64,000 bases of DNA from JACCTU01 sp963769665. Lineage in GTDB: Bacteria > Actinomycetota > Thermoleophilia > Gaiellales > Gaiellaceae. The first letter of the stretch is position 1, and each line of letters begins with the position of its first letter. Of this stretch, positions 40,669 to 49,047 are shown piece after piece. The stretch is from the NCBI GenBank assembly GCA_963769665.1, contig CAVYMQ010000002.1, forward strand, positions 124,001-188,000, read 5' to 3'. The notes beneath the pieces were generated by a model, which ran no database searches, was not told the origin of the DNA, and saw only the letters and a program-made list of their open reading frames with translations. The translations under genes and the position numbers were made by a program.

Positions 40669-42287
40669 CAGGGGATCGGCACCTCGACGACGATGGACGT
40701 CCCACCGGCGGACGAGGATTCGATGTCCAGTCGTCCGTCGAGCAGGGCGATTCGCTCGCGCATCCCGAGCAACCCTAGACCTCCGTCGCGGATGTCTTCG
40801 GCGTCGAAGCCGACGCCGTCGTCCTCGATCACTGCGGCAACGCTGTCCGGCTTGCGGGTCACGAGCACGCTGACGCGCGACGCGCGCGAGTGCTTGATCA
40901 CGTTCGTGAGCGCTTCCTGGACGATGCGATAGAGGGCGGTCTCCACCGGCTGCGGAAGCCTCTCCCCGCCGAGCACGGCTTCGAGCTCCACCGGGATCGA
41001 CGTCTGCTCGGCGAAGGTGTGCGTGAGCCGCTCGAGCGCAGGCACGAGCCCGAAGTCGTCGAGCGCCTTCGGCCGCAGCTCCACCGCGAGCCGCCGAACG
41101 TCGTGCAGCGTGTCGACGAGCTGCTGACGGAGTCCTGCCGTTGCTTCGCGGAGCTGCTCCGGGTCCTTCGCCTCCTCGATCGCGCCGAGGCCGAGCAAGG
41201 CCGACGTTAGCGCCTGCCCGGTCTCGTCGTGGAGCTCGCGTGCGAGTCGGGTCCGCTCGAGCTCCTGCGCGTCGACGACGCGAGCGACCGCGGCGCGGGC
41301 GACACGCGTCGAGAGGTCGGCGGCAACTGCGGCGCGCGTCGCAAACGCCTCGGCAAGCCTGAGGTCGTCCTGCGTGAACCGTTTGTCGAGCCCGGACTTG
41401 TTGTGAGCGACGACGATCCCGATCGGCTCCCCGCGAACGAGCAGCGGCACGTAGAGCCCGGTCGACGCTCCGACCTGCCGCGCGAACTCCTGGTCGACCT
41501 CGGGGTCGTCGAGCAGCGAGTCGACGCGTTCGCTTCGCCTGCGCTCGAGGATCCGCGCGCTCTTCGAGGTGTCGGGAACCTCGTTTCCCACGAGCCGCCC
41601 CGCGCCGGCGCCTGCCGCGGCCTGGACGACGAGCCGGTCGCCGCTCGGAAACGCGATGAAGACGTTTTCGGCGTCGATCAGGTCTTGGAGCCGGTCGGCA
41701 ACGAGCTGCAGGACACGCGGCAGCTCGATCACACCAGAGAGCGTGTTGCCGACCTCGATCAGCGACTCGAGCTGCCTGGACCAGCGCGTCGCCGACTCGT
41801 ACAGGCGCGCGTTCTCGACGGCGACGGCGGCCTGCGCCGCGAGCAGCGTGATCACGTCGACGTCGTCCTCGGTGAACTCTCCGCCGCGCTTCTCGGTCAG
41901 ATACAGGTTTCCGTAGGCGACGCCGCGGAGCACGATCGGCACGCCGAGAAAGCTCGTCATCGGCGGGTGGTTCGGTGGGAAGCCCGTCGAGTCCGGATGC
42001 TCGCCGAGGTCGGCGAGGCGAAGCGGCTTGGCGTCGCGGATCAGCACGCCGAGGATGCCGCGCCCGCGTGGCCGCTCGCCGATCAGCTCCTCGGCGTCCG
42101 CGTCGATGCCGGTGACGAGGAAGCGTTCGAGCCCCGTTCCCGCCGGATCGATCACTCCGAGCGCGGCGTAGCGGGCGTCGGTCAGATCCGCTGCCGCCTC
42201 GGTGATGCGCTGGAGCACCGCATCCAGCGAGAGCTCGCTACTGACGGCGATGCCTGCCTTGACCAACGCGCGGAAGCGCTTCTCCAC
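40668..42287 (-). CDS. GAF-GAF sensor histidine kinase, DevS/DosS-like
   Basis: 539 residues, GTG start, soluble. GAF domain 1 (about 15-165), GAF domain 2 (about 185-325), HisKA_3 dimerisation helix with H353 in ARELHDETGQAL, and a compact ATPase (VIEDDGVGFDA, GGLGLLGMRERI). GAF1 carries GRGILGVLIRDAKPLRL and FPPNHPPMTSFLGVPI, closely like DosS/DosT; H107 falls where I expect the proximal haem histidine of DosS (H149). A haem-based oxygen or redox sensor is therefore plausible. It is followed by its NarL-type regulator. Confidence 0.88.
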   Translation of the reverse strand: MEKRFRALVKAGIAVSSELSLDAVLQRITEAAADLTDARYAALGVIDPAGTGLERFLVTGIDADAEELIGERPRGRGILGVLIRDAKPLRLADLGEHPDSTGFPPNHPPMTSFLGVPIVLRGVAYGNLYLTEKRGGEFTEDDVDVITLLAAQAAVAVENARLYESATRWSRQLESLIEVGNTLSGVIELPRVLQLVADRLQDLIDAENVFIAFPSGDRLVVQAAAGAGAGRLVGNEVPDTSKSARILERRRSERVDSLLDDPEVDQEFARQVGASTGLYVPLLVRGEPIGIVVAHNKSGLDKRFTQDDLRLAEAFATRAAVAADLSTRVARAAVARVVDAQELERTRLARELHDETGQALTSALLGLGAIEEAKDPEQLREATAGLRQQLVDTLHDVRRLAVELRPKALDDFGLVPALERLTHTFAEQTSIPVELEAVLGGERLPQPVETALYRIVQEALTNVIKHSRASRVSVLVTRKPDSVAAVIEDDGVGFDAEDIRDGGLGLLGMRERIALLDGRLDIESSSAGGTSIVVEVPIP

Positions 42288-42309
42288 GGCGCCATTATCC
42301 GGAGAACGA

Positions 42310-42335
42310 CGAAGGGCGGCCGGAGCCGCCCTTCG
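42310..42335 (-). terminator. Hairpin downstream of the 42356 gene
   Basis: Perfect 11-bp stem CGAAGGGCGGC / GCCGCCCTTCG around a CGGA loop, between the stop of the two-helix membrane protein and the kinase start on the minus strand. The following bases (TCGTTCTCC) contain only a few T residues. It probably separates the two transcripts. Confidence 0.6.
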
Positions 42336-42355
42336 GTCGCGAGCGGAGTCGCCGC

Positions 42356-42937
42356 TCAGCTGATGGCCACAGCCGTCTTCTGCGGCGCAACCTGACGAGT
42401 GATTGCCTCCTGCTTGCGAAGCGCGCCACCGGCGGCGAGCACCAGGAACCCGATGCCCGTGAGGAGTAGCGCAATGCCCGTGACGATCCCGAACAGCGAG
42501 AGCTGCTCCGCCATGAACGACATGTTGAGCGCAGTCGTCAGGGCGGTCTCAGTCACCCACATGTTCCGGAGCCCGTTCTCCACGGGGCGTCCGTCCGGCG
42601 TCTTCGCGGCCAGAGCTTCGTCGCTCGTGTCCGAACCGGTCGGGGTCAGGAAGCGGCCCATCTCGGCATACCGCTTGCCTTCCGTCGCCTCGAGAGTGTG
42701 GAACTCCATCACCTTGGCGAATTCCCGTGCCTTCGCCCCGGTGTTGATCAGGGCACCGTTCTGGAGCTTGCCGTTCGTGATCTCCGCGGCGTCGTCGCCG
42801 GCGGTGATCTGCTGGGCTGCGAGCGAGCTACGGACCTCGTTGCGGCCGTTCACGCCCATTGTGATCGCGACGATGCCGAAGGCGATCAGCACGGCACCGG
42901 CAATCCAGCCACCGTATTCGAAGAACTTGCGGGTCAT
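42356..42937 (-). CDS. Two-helix membrane protein, unrecognised
   Basis: 193 residues from ATG 42937, which has AAGGAG six bases upstream; an upstream in-frame ATG at 43099 would give an implausible proline-rich extension. Transmembrane helices lie at about residues 10-29 and 148-172, with a polar extracytoplasmic loop of about 115 residues between (NEVRSSLAAQQITAGDDAAE and onward). Similar proteins occur in actinobacteria but I know no function. It diverges from the NirK-like operon. Confidence 0.72.
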   Translation of the reverse strand: MTRKFFEYGGWIAGAVLIAFGIVAITMGVNGRNEVRSSLAAQQITAGDDAAEITNGKLQNGALINTGAKAREFAKVMEFHTLEATEGKRYAEMGRFLTPTGSDTSDEALAAKTPDGRPVENGLRNMWVTETALTTALNMSFMAEQLSLFGIVTGIALLLTGIGFLVLAAGGALRKQEAITRQVAPQKTAVAIS

Positions 42938-42981
42938 GGCGACTCCTTTGTCGTGATCCATTCCTGTGGTTGCCAGTGTCG

Positions 42982-43053
42982 GCCGGGGAGGCCCCGGCGC
43001 CATCGGCAGGGCGCCGCAGCGTTCTTGCGGGATTTCCGCAGACCCACTGCGGA
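42982..43053. promoter_or_regulatory. Inverted-repeat array in the divergent region before the NirK-like operon
   Basis: The 182-bp gap holds GCCGGGG-AGG-CCCCGGC (42982-42998). Farther on, three alternating copies of one half-site occur, TGCGG (43026), CCGCA (43036) and TGCGG (43048), the last two forming TCCGCA-7-TGCGGA. Such spaced dyads are typical of dimeric regulator sites. Which regulator binds is unknown; the DevR-like regulator nearby is one candidate. Confidence 0.45.
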
Positions 43054-43119
43054 TCGGACCCGATTCGGCTTCCAGTGCCGCCTCGTACGTTGAGTGCATC
43101 GAACTGGAGGAGTCGCGCG

Positions 43120-44211
43120 ATGGTGTTCAAGGGAATGCTCGGACTCGTACTGGGGCTCGTGCTCGTGGCGGTCTTTGCCGCGACTGGAGCCGTGATGTTC
43201 TCGCTCGACTCGATGGCGGCCTCGCGGGACACGACCGACGAGCCGGCGGCCGCCCCGGCCGCCACCCACGACCACAACGTCGCACTCCCCATCGCGAGCT
43301 TCGTCGGCGAGGTGCCGGAGAACGCCGACGAGCTGGCCAAGGCGCACAAGCCGTATGACGCGACCTTGCCGGCCCTGCAGTCCGGCGACCTCGTGCGGGT
43401 CCACATGACCTTGAAGGACATGGCCGTCCAGATCGCGCCGGGAGTGACCTACAACACCTGGGCGTTCGACGGCCACGGAGCGCCGGGGCCGGTCGTGCAC
43501 GTGCGCGAGGGGCAGACGGTGGAGATGACGCTGACGAACGGCGGGGCGATCCCGCACTCGATCGACTTCCACGCTGCACGCATCGCGCCGAACGTCGCGT
43601 TCAAGGACGTCGACCCGGGCGAGTCGTTCACGTTTCGCTTCAAGGCCAACGACCCGGGCGTGTTCATGTACCACTGCGGCACGAAGCCCGTCCTCGCGCA
43701 CATCGCCAACGGCATGTACGGCGCGATCGTCGTCAGCCCGGCGAAAGCCTTGCCGAAGGCCGACCGCGAGTACGTGCTCGTTGCGAGCGAGTGGTATCTG
43801 AACGGCTCCGGCATCGAGGAGCCGGCGAGCCTCGACATGGCCAAGGCGCGGGCGACCGCACCCGACTGGACGACCTTCAACGGGTACGCGAACCAGTACG
43901 TGACCCATCCGCTGACGGCTGACCCCGGAGACACCGTGCGCTTCTGGGTTCTCGCAGCAGGACCCACACTCGACACGAACTTCCACGTCGTCGGCACGCT
44001 CTTCGACCGTGCGTGGGTGAACAGCGACATGACGCAGTACCAGCGCAACGTGCAGACAGTCGGCGTTCCCGCCGGCGGCGGCGCGGTCTTCGACGTCAAG
44101 ATCGACGAACCCGGTCTCTACCCGTTCGTCAGCCACGCGTTCGCCCACGTCGACCTCGGGCAGGTCGGGCTGCTGAAGGTCGGCAAGGTCGCCGGCACGA
44201 TGAGCCACTGA
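43120..44211 (+). CDS. Two-domain cupredoxin, NirK-like multicopper protein
   Basis: 363 residues, ATG 43120 with GGAGG upstream. A membrane anchor or signal spans residues 4-27, then two cupredoxin domains. All copper ligands of NirK-type enzymes have counterparts: type 1 H146, C186, H194, M199; type 2 H151, H185, H339; plus the catalytic-pocket D149 and H289. Key segments are AIPHSIDFH, FMYHCGTKP and AHIANGMYG. A copper nitrite reductase or related two-domain multicopper oxidase is expected, acting outside the membrane. Followed without a gap by a DsbA-like and a VKOR-like gene, which may keep its cysteines in order. Confidence 0.87.
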   Translation: MVFKGMLGLVLGLVLVAVFAATGAVMFSLDSMAASRDTTDEPAAAPAATHDHNVALPIASFVGEVPENADELAKAHKPYDATLPALQSGDLVRVHMTLKDMAVQIAPGVTYNTWAFDGHGAPGPVVHVREGQTVEMTLTNGGAIPHSIDFHAARIAPNVAFKDVDPGESFTFRFKANDPGVFMYHCGTKPVLAHIANGMYGAIVVSPAKALPKADREYVLVASEWYLNGSGIEEPASLDMAKARATAPDWTTFNGYANQYVTHPLTADPGDTVRFWVLAAGPTLDTNFHVVGTLFDRAWVNSDMTQYQRNVQTVGVPAGGGAVFDVKIDEPGLYPFVSHAFAHVDLGQVGLLKVGKVAGTMSH

Positions 44212-44891
44212 TGACGACGAGGCGAGTCCTCCTCGTGCTGATCGGCGCGGCGGCGCTCGCGGTCGGGTTGATCGCGACGAGCCAGCTCGGCGCGCGGGAG
44301 CGCGAGGCGATCCCCGCCGCGACGCATCCAGGACACAGCTCGCTGGCCGGGATTCCGCAGCGCGGGATCGTGCTCGGGGATCCGCACGCGCCCGTGACGC
44401 TCGTCGAATACGTCGACCTGCAATGCCCGTACTGCGCCGAGTGGGCGATGAGGACTTTTCCCGTCCTCGTCTCCGACTACGTGCGCATGGGCAAGCTCCG
44501 CATCGTCTTCCACGGGCTGGCGTTCATCGGCCCCGACTCCGACACCGCGCTTCGCACGGCGCTCGCAGCCGGCCGCGAAGACCGGCTCTGGGACGTCGTC
44601 GCCGGCTTCTACATCCGCCAGGGCGCCGAGAACGGCTGGGTCACGGAGGGCCTCGTCGACGACGTCGTGGCCGAGGCCGGCCTCGACGCGGGTCGCCTAC
44701 GTGACGCGCGCAACGCGTCATGGGTGACGGCCGAGCTTCGGAACGCTCAGGCTGCGGCCGACGCCGCGGGAGTGCAGGGCACTCCGTCGTTCCAGCTCGG
44801 CCGAACCGGCGGTGCGCTGGAGCTCGTGAAGCTGCGCTCGCTCGGGCCGGAGGGCATCACGCCGGCGATCGACGCGCTGCTCCGTCCGTGA
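44211..44891 (+). CDS. Membrane-anchored DsbA-like thioredoxin-fold protein
   Basis: 226 residues; ATG shares one base with the previous stop. An N-terminal signal anchor (residues 5-23) precedes a thioredoxin fold with helical insertion (Thioredoxin_4 type). The active site is CPYC in YVDLQCPYCAEW, and the cis-proline loop is GVQGTPSF. It probably forms or isomerises disulfides in exported proteins and is re-oxidised by the VKOR-like partner encoded next. Confidence 0.9.
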   Translation: MTTRRVLLVLIGAAALAVGLIATSQLGAREREAIPAATHPGHSSLAGIPQRGIVLGDPHAPVTLVEYVDLQCPYCAEWAMRTFPVLVSDYVRMGKLRIVFHGLAFIGPDSDTALRTALAAGREDRLWDVVAGFYIRQGAENGWVTEGLVDDVVAEAGLDAGRLRDARNASWVTAELRNAQAAADAAGVQGTPSFQLGRTGGALELVKLRSLGPEGITPAIDALLRP

Positions 44892-45403
44892 CCGAGCGGT
44901 CGAACCGGATCGCGTCGGCTGCGCTCGCGCTCATCGGCGTCGGGATCACGGCGTACCTGCTCTCGGTGCGCGCGTCCGGTGCGACGCTCTCCTGCGCGAC
45001 CGGAGGCTGCGAGACAGTGCAGAACTCGCCCTACTCCGAGATCTTCGGCATGCCGGTCGCCGCTCTCGGTCTCGCCGGATTCATCGTCTTGCTGGGCGCG
45101 GCGCTCGCCGGCCGGGACCTCGCGCGACTCATCGGCGCGGTCGTCGCCCTGGCGGCGTTCGCGTTCGGCGCCTACCTCCTCGTCGTCCAGGTGGTCGTCA
45201 TCGGCGCATTGTGCGACTGGTGCCTCGCGAGCGATGCCGTGACGACCGCGCTCGCCGCGCTCGCGCTCCTTCGGCTCAGACAGCCTGAGAACAGATCTCA
45301 CCCGTGGAACGCGGCCAGGCGGTCGGCTTCGCCCTCGAGCTCGGCTCGGGTACCGCGAGGGAGCCGTCCGAAGGGCTCGAGCCGCACACGCCCATCCTCG
45401 TAG
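44888..45403 (+). CDS. VKOR-family disulfide-generating membrane protein
   Basis: 171 residues, GTG overlapping the DsbA-like stop by 4 bases. Four transmembrane helices; CATGGCETVQ holds the loop cysteine pair and ALCDWCLASD the quinone-proximal CxxC of bacterial VKOR. It would pass electrons from DsbA to quinones. The last 40 residues (after about 132) are Arg/Ser-rich and lie opposite the AlkZ-like gene, which it overlaps by 106 bases, so the true end may be shorter or this tail may be non-functional. Confidence 0.87.
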   Translation: MTERSNRIASAALALIGVGITAYLLSVRASGATLSCATGGCETVQNSPYSEIFGMPVAALGLAGFIVLLGAALAGRDLARLIGAVVALAAFAFGAYLLVVQVVVIGALCDWCLASDAVTTALAALALLRLRQPENRSHPWNAARRSASPSSSARVPRGSRPKGSSRTRPSS

Positions 45404-46314
45404 CGCCACGTGCCCGCGACCTGGCCGTCCACCAGGAAGGTCGGGAATGAGTGGGGCGCCTTCGTATGGAAGATGCGCTGCCGGTACTCCTCGGGGAGGA
45501 TCAGCGTGCGGCGTGCGTGGACGAGGAGCGTCGCGTCCCAGGTCGGCAGGAACCGCACGGGCGCCGGAGTCTCCGGATCCGGGAGCGGGGCCCGGGGGAG
45601 GTCTAGGAGCTCCTTGCCGGCCTCGTCTCGGAACCGCCGCAGCTGCATCCGCTCGAGCGCCGGCGCCAGCCGCTTCGGGGAGATCTTCGACCAGCTCGCG
45701 ATGTCCTTCGGGCCAGCCGGCCCGAACGCGCCGAGGTAGCGGCGCGCCAGGTGCTCGATGCCGTCCTCTTCGCTTTCCTCGAGCGGCCCGACCCACTCGG
45801 ACGCGAGCCCGTACGTGTGCGCGCCACGCTGTTCCCAGGTGCCGCACGGAGGAACGCGGACCAGGTTGACCCAGTGCCCGACTCCGCTGGGGTAGGCGCC
45901 GAGCTCCTTGCGCGAGATCGTCCGCCCGCGCAGGTGCCGAGCCAGCTTTCGAGCAGCAGCCACGACCTCCCGATCGTCGGTGCGCTCGTCGACGCGCAGG
46001 CGCCACTCCTGGCCGGAGCGCCGGATCCCTGCGGCCAAGAGCGCGTAGTCGCGCCGCGAGACGAGGTGGATCGTCTCCCGCATCAGCGTCCCCTGGATCA
46101 CGCTGCGGCGTGCGAGCGCCCGCGTCAGGTCGTCGCGCTCGAACCCCTCGATCGACGACCAGAGCCGGATGTATCCGTTTGGCGCGTACTGGTTCTGGAT
46201 CCCTCCGATCCGCTCGAGCACACGCGGGATCGGCAGCCGCACACGCTCCAGGAGCAGTTGCCGGGCCAGCAGCGCCCGGTTCAGCTCCCGCGTCGTGAGG
46301 ACCCGCTCGGCCAC
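45298..46314 (-). CDS. Winged-helix HTH_42 protein, AlkZ-like DNA glycosylase
   Basis: 338 residues. The N-terminal IGGIQNQYAPNGYIRLW segment places Q40 and Q42 in the Q-x-Q catalytic motif of AlkZ (Q37/Q39 in the Streptomyces enzyme), and RETIHLVSRRDYALL and FPTFLVDGQVAGTWR are further family stretches. AlkZ-like enzymes excise bulky or cross-linked alkylpurines; self-resistance to genotoxins is the known role of the founder. Convergent with the VKOR-like gene. No toxin cluster is visible here, so general repair is more likely. Confidence 0.82.
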   Translation of the reverse strand: MAERVLTTRELNRALLARQLLLERVRLPIPRVLERIGGIQNQYAPNGYIRLWSSIEGFERDDLTRALARRSVIQGTLMRETIHLVSRRDYALLAAGIRRSGQEWRLRVDERTDDREVVAAARKLARHLRGRTISRKELGAYPSGVGHWVNLVRVPPCGTWEQRGAHTYGLASEWVGPLEESEEDGIEHLARRYLGAFGPAGPKDIASWSKISPKRLAPALERMQLRRFRDEAGKELLDLPRAPLPDPETPAPVRFLPTWDATLLVHARRTLILPEEYRQRIFHTKAPHSFPTFLVDGQVAGTWRYEDGRVRLEPFGRLPRGTRAELEGEADRLAAFHG

Positions 46315-46349
46315 CGGCGGCGACCGTACCGGACCACCTTTTCGACACT

Positions 46350-46386
46350 GTTGGTATTGACCACTTGCCGGTCAGCGCTGTACGAT
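46350..46386 (+). promoter_or_regulatory. Promoter and DasR/NagR-like operator of the GntR gene
   Basis: TTGACC (46357) and TACGAT (46381) with an 18-bp spacer form a good promoter. Overlapping the -35 is TGGTATTGACCACT (46352-46365), matching the TGGTCTAGACCACT core of the Streptomyces DasR site at 12 of 14 positions. The half TGACCACTTG recurs at 46421-46430, covering the TTG start codon. Both suggest autoregulation by the GntR/UTRA protein. Confidence 0.65.
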
Positions 46387-46427
46387 GCCGAACACGATGA
46401 GGTCGCGCTCGGAGAGGCACTGACCAC

Positions 46428-47189
46428 TTGGCCATCCGGGTGACCAAGCAGACCGAGACGCGCGACAAGGTGCTCGAGCTGATCGAGCGGCTCTCGATCG
46501 GGGAGTCGATCCCCTCCGAGCGGCAGCTGAGCCTCGACTTCGGCGTCTCCCGCCTGACCGTGCGCGCCGCCCTCGACGAGCTCGTTCGCGAGGGGCACCT
46601 CATCCGTCGCCGAGGCAGCGGAACCTTCGTCAGCGAGCCGAAGATCGCCCAGGAGCTGACCATGACCTCGTTCACCGAGGACATGCGGCGCCGGGGCATG
46701 CGGCCGACCAGCCGCACGATCGAGCTGAAGACCGTCGCCGCCGGGGCGAGGCTCGGGCGTTTCCTCAACGTGTCGCCCTCCGAGCCGACGATGGTCGCGA
46801 AACGCCTCCGCCTCGCGGACGGCGAGACGATGGCGATCGAGACGCTGCACGTGCCGAGCCGACTCGTGCCGGGGCTCACCGGCAAGGATCTCGAGACGCA
46901 GTCGTTCTACGAGCTCCTGGCTGAGCGGTACGGGATCACGATCGCCGGCGGCGTGCAGCAGATCGAGCCGACGGTGACGAACGAGGAGGAGTCAGAGGCG
47001 CTCGGCGTTCCTCTGCACTCTCCGGCGTTCCTCTTCGAACGAACGAGCCGGTCTGCCGACGGCAAGACGGTCGAGTTCGTGCGGTCGATCTATCGAGGCG
47101 ACCGCTACGTGCTCGTCAGCGAGCTGACGCCGCAAACGCCACGCACCGGCGTGCCGGTGCTGACGGTGCGCGATGGCCTCAACCGTTAA
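46428..47189 (+). CDS. GntR/HutC-family regulator of amino-sugar catabolism
   Basis: 253 residues, TTG start. Winged helix at about 5-70 (SIPSERQLSLDFGVSRLTVR, RRRGSGTFV) and a UTRA ligand-binding domain at about 85-245 (MTSFTEDMRRRGMRPTSRTI, PLHSPAFLFERTSRSADG). The UTRA type includes DasR/NagR, which sense GlcN-6-P or GlcNAc-6-P. The downstream MurQ, NagA and SIS genes fit such a ligand. It likely represses its own operon and the importer through the TGGTC-type sites. Confidence 0.9.
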   Translation: MAIRVTKQTETRDKVLELIERLSIGESIPSERQLSLDFGVSRLTVRAALDELVREGHLIRRRGSGTFVSEPKIAQELTMTSFTEDMRRRGMRPTSRTIELKTVAAGARLGRFLNVSPSEPTMVAKRLRLADGETMAIETLHVPSRLVPGLTGKDLETQSFYELLAERYGITIAGGVQQIEPTVTNEEESEALGVPLHSPAFLFERTSRSADGKTVEFVRSIYRGDRYVLVSELTPQTPRTGVPVLTVRDGLNR

Positions 47190-49047
47190 GGGCAACGCCG
47201 GCTGCGCGTACTTCGGCGTGCGCATCGTGCGGCACGTCGAGCGCGACCTCGACGATCTCGTGCGGCGCGGGTTCACCGGCGTGCTCCACACTTTTTCCGA
47301 GAACGACCTCGCCTACTACCGCGACACGATGAAGCGCATCGTCGCGGCGTCCCACGCGCGCGGGCTCGAGGTGCAGATGAACCCGTGGGGCCTCGGGCGG
47401 ACGTTCGGAGGCGAGGCCGAGAGCCGGTTCGTGACGATGAACCCCGACGCCTGCCAGGTGCTCGATGACGGTCGCCGCGTGGCTGCGGCGTGCCTGAACA
47501 ACCCGCGCTACCGCACCTTCTGCGCCGAGTGGGCGGACGCCGCGCTCGAAGCGGGCGCCGACCTCGTCTTCTGGGACGAACCGCACTGGGTCGTCCCCGA
47601 TCACGTCGGAGTCGACGACGCAACGCGTTGGAGCTGCCGGTGCGACGTCTGTCGCGAGCGCTTCGGGCGCGACTTTCCGGCGGAGCTCGACGACGAGGTG
47701 CTCGCGTTCCGCGAGGCGTCGCTCGTCGACTTCCTCGGCGAGCTCACCGCTCACGTGCGCTCACGCGGCGGCCGCAACACGGTCTGCCTGCTCCCCGCAG
47801 TCGAGGGAGCGCACGGCGTGCGGGACTGGGACGCGGTCGCATCGCTTCCCGGCGTCGACGTCTTCGCGACCGATCCCTACTGGAAGAGCTTCGACGAGGA
47901 GGCCGGCCCGTTCGTTCGCCGCTTCGCGAAGCTCCTCGTCGAGACGGCGACCCGCCACGGTGTCGCCTCCGAGCTCTGGGTGCCCGCGTTCCGCCTCACG
48001 GCGGCCGACATTCCCGACCTGGACGACGCGGTGAGCGCCGCGCGGTCCGCAGGTGTCGAGCGCGTGTGGGTCTGGGGCTACGAGGCGTGCGCGCACATGA
48101 GTCATCTCGCGACTCCCGACTCGCTCGAGGTCTGGGAGCGCGCGTCCGAGTTGCTCGCCGTGCCGACGGAGCGGATCACCGAGGCCGCGCGCGCGGACCA
48201 CGCCGACCTCGACCTGCGCTCGTCCGCCGAGCTCGTCTCGCTGATGAGCGCGCAGGACGCAACCGTTCCCTGGGCCGTCGCAGCCGCCGGTGACGAGATC
48301 GCGGCCGTGGTCGACGAGATCGTCGAGCGGATGCCGCGCGGTGGACGATTGATCTACGTCGGCGCGGGAACGTCCGGGCGGATCGCCGCGGTCGACGCAG
48401 CGGAGTGCGAGTCGACGTTCTCCATGCCTGCCGAGCGCGTGGTCGCGCTCGTTGCCGGAGGGGCTACGGCCTCGGCACTGGAGCAGGAAGCAGCGGAGGA
48501 CGACGCCGGCGCCGGCTCGCGAGAGCTCGCACAGCTTGCACCAGGTCCGCACGACGTCGTCATCGGGATCAGCGCGAGCGGCCGCACGCCCTACGTGCTC
48601 GGAGCCGTCCGGGCCGCGCGGGACACCGGCTCGCTGACGGTCGCGCTCGTCTGCGCGCCGGGATCGGAGCTCGCCTCGCTCGCCGATCGTGCGATCGAGG
48701 TCGTCGTCGGGCCCGAGCTCGTCGCGGGATCGACGCGGTTGAAGGCCGGAACCGCGCAGAAGCTCGTGCTCAACACGCTTTCGACCGTCTCGATGATCCG
48801 GCTCGGCAAGACGTACGGCAACCTGATGGTCGACGTCGCAGCGACGAACGAGAAGCTGCGTGAGCGCGTGCGCTCGATCGTGCGGGTCGCGACCGGGGCG
48901 GAGGCGGAGCAGGCGGACGACGCGCTCGAGGCCGCGGGCGGGAGCGCGAAGGTCGCGATCGTCTCGCTCCTCGCCGGGGTCGACGCGGCCGCCGCGCGCG
49001 AACGGCTCGCGTCGTCCCACGACAACGTGCGCGCGGCGCTGCAATGA
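47173..49047 (+). CDS. Fusion: uncharacterised TIM-barrel-like domain plus MurNAc-6-phosphate etherase (MurQ)
   Basis: 624 residues in one open frame, overlapping the regulator by 17 bases. Residues 1 to about 328 look like a cytoplasmic TIM-barrel glycosidase-type domain: GFTGVLHTFSENDLAYYRD, LVFWDEPHW (candidate acid) and a paired-Cys motif CRCDVC; I cannot name the family. Residues 332-624 are MurQ: GGRLIYVGAGTSGRIAAVD, E411 in AAECESTF and E442 in AAEDD (the E. coli E83/E114 pair, same 31-residue spacing), ISASGRTPYV, GSTRLKAGTAQKLVLN. MurQ cleaves MurNAc-6-P to GlcNAc-6-P and D-lactate. The N-terminal domain may release or prepare its substrate. Confidence 0.87.
   Translation: MASTVKGNAGCAYFGVRIVRHVERDLDDLVRRGFTGVLHTFSENDLAYYRDTMKRIVAASHARGLEVQMNPWGLGRTFGGEAESRFVTMNPDACQVLDDGRRVAAACLNNPRYRTFCAEWADAALEAGADLVFWDEPHWVVPDHVGVDDATRWSCRCDVCRERFGRDFPAELDDEVLAFREASLVDFLGELTAHVRSRGGRNTVCLLPAVEGAHGVRDWDAVASLPGVDVFATDPYWKSFDEEAGPFVRRFAKLLVETATRHGVASELWVPAFRLTAADIPDLDDAVSAARSAGVERVWVWGYEACAHMSHLATPDSLEVWERASELLAVPTERITEAARADHADLDLRSSAELVSLMSAQDATVPWAVAAAGDEIAAVVDEIVERMPRGGRLIYVGAGTSGRIAAVDAAECESTFSMPAERVVALVAGGATASALEQEAAEDDAGAGSRELAQLAPGPHDVVIGISASGRTPYVLGAVRAARDTGSLTVALVCAPGSELASLADRAIEVVVGPELVAGSTRLKAGTAQKLVLNTLSTVSMIRLGKTYGNLMVDVAATNEKLRERVRSIVRVATGAEAEQADDALEAAGGSAKVAIVSLLAGVDAAAARERLASSHDNVRAALQ

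Noticed and set aside
42310..42335. Hairpin as an operator of the DosS-like kinase gene
   Set aside because: Long perfect stem with a four-base loop directly behind a stop codon fits a transcript end better than a protein-binding site.
47173..49047. The MurQ fusion as an assembly artefact
   Set aside because: The frame is continuous, composition is even across the join, and the flanking overlaps with the regulator and nagA are normal; kept as real pending reads.
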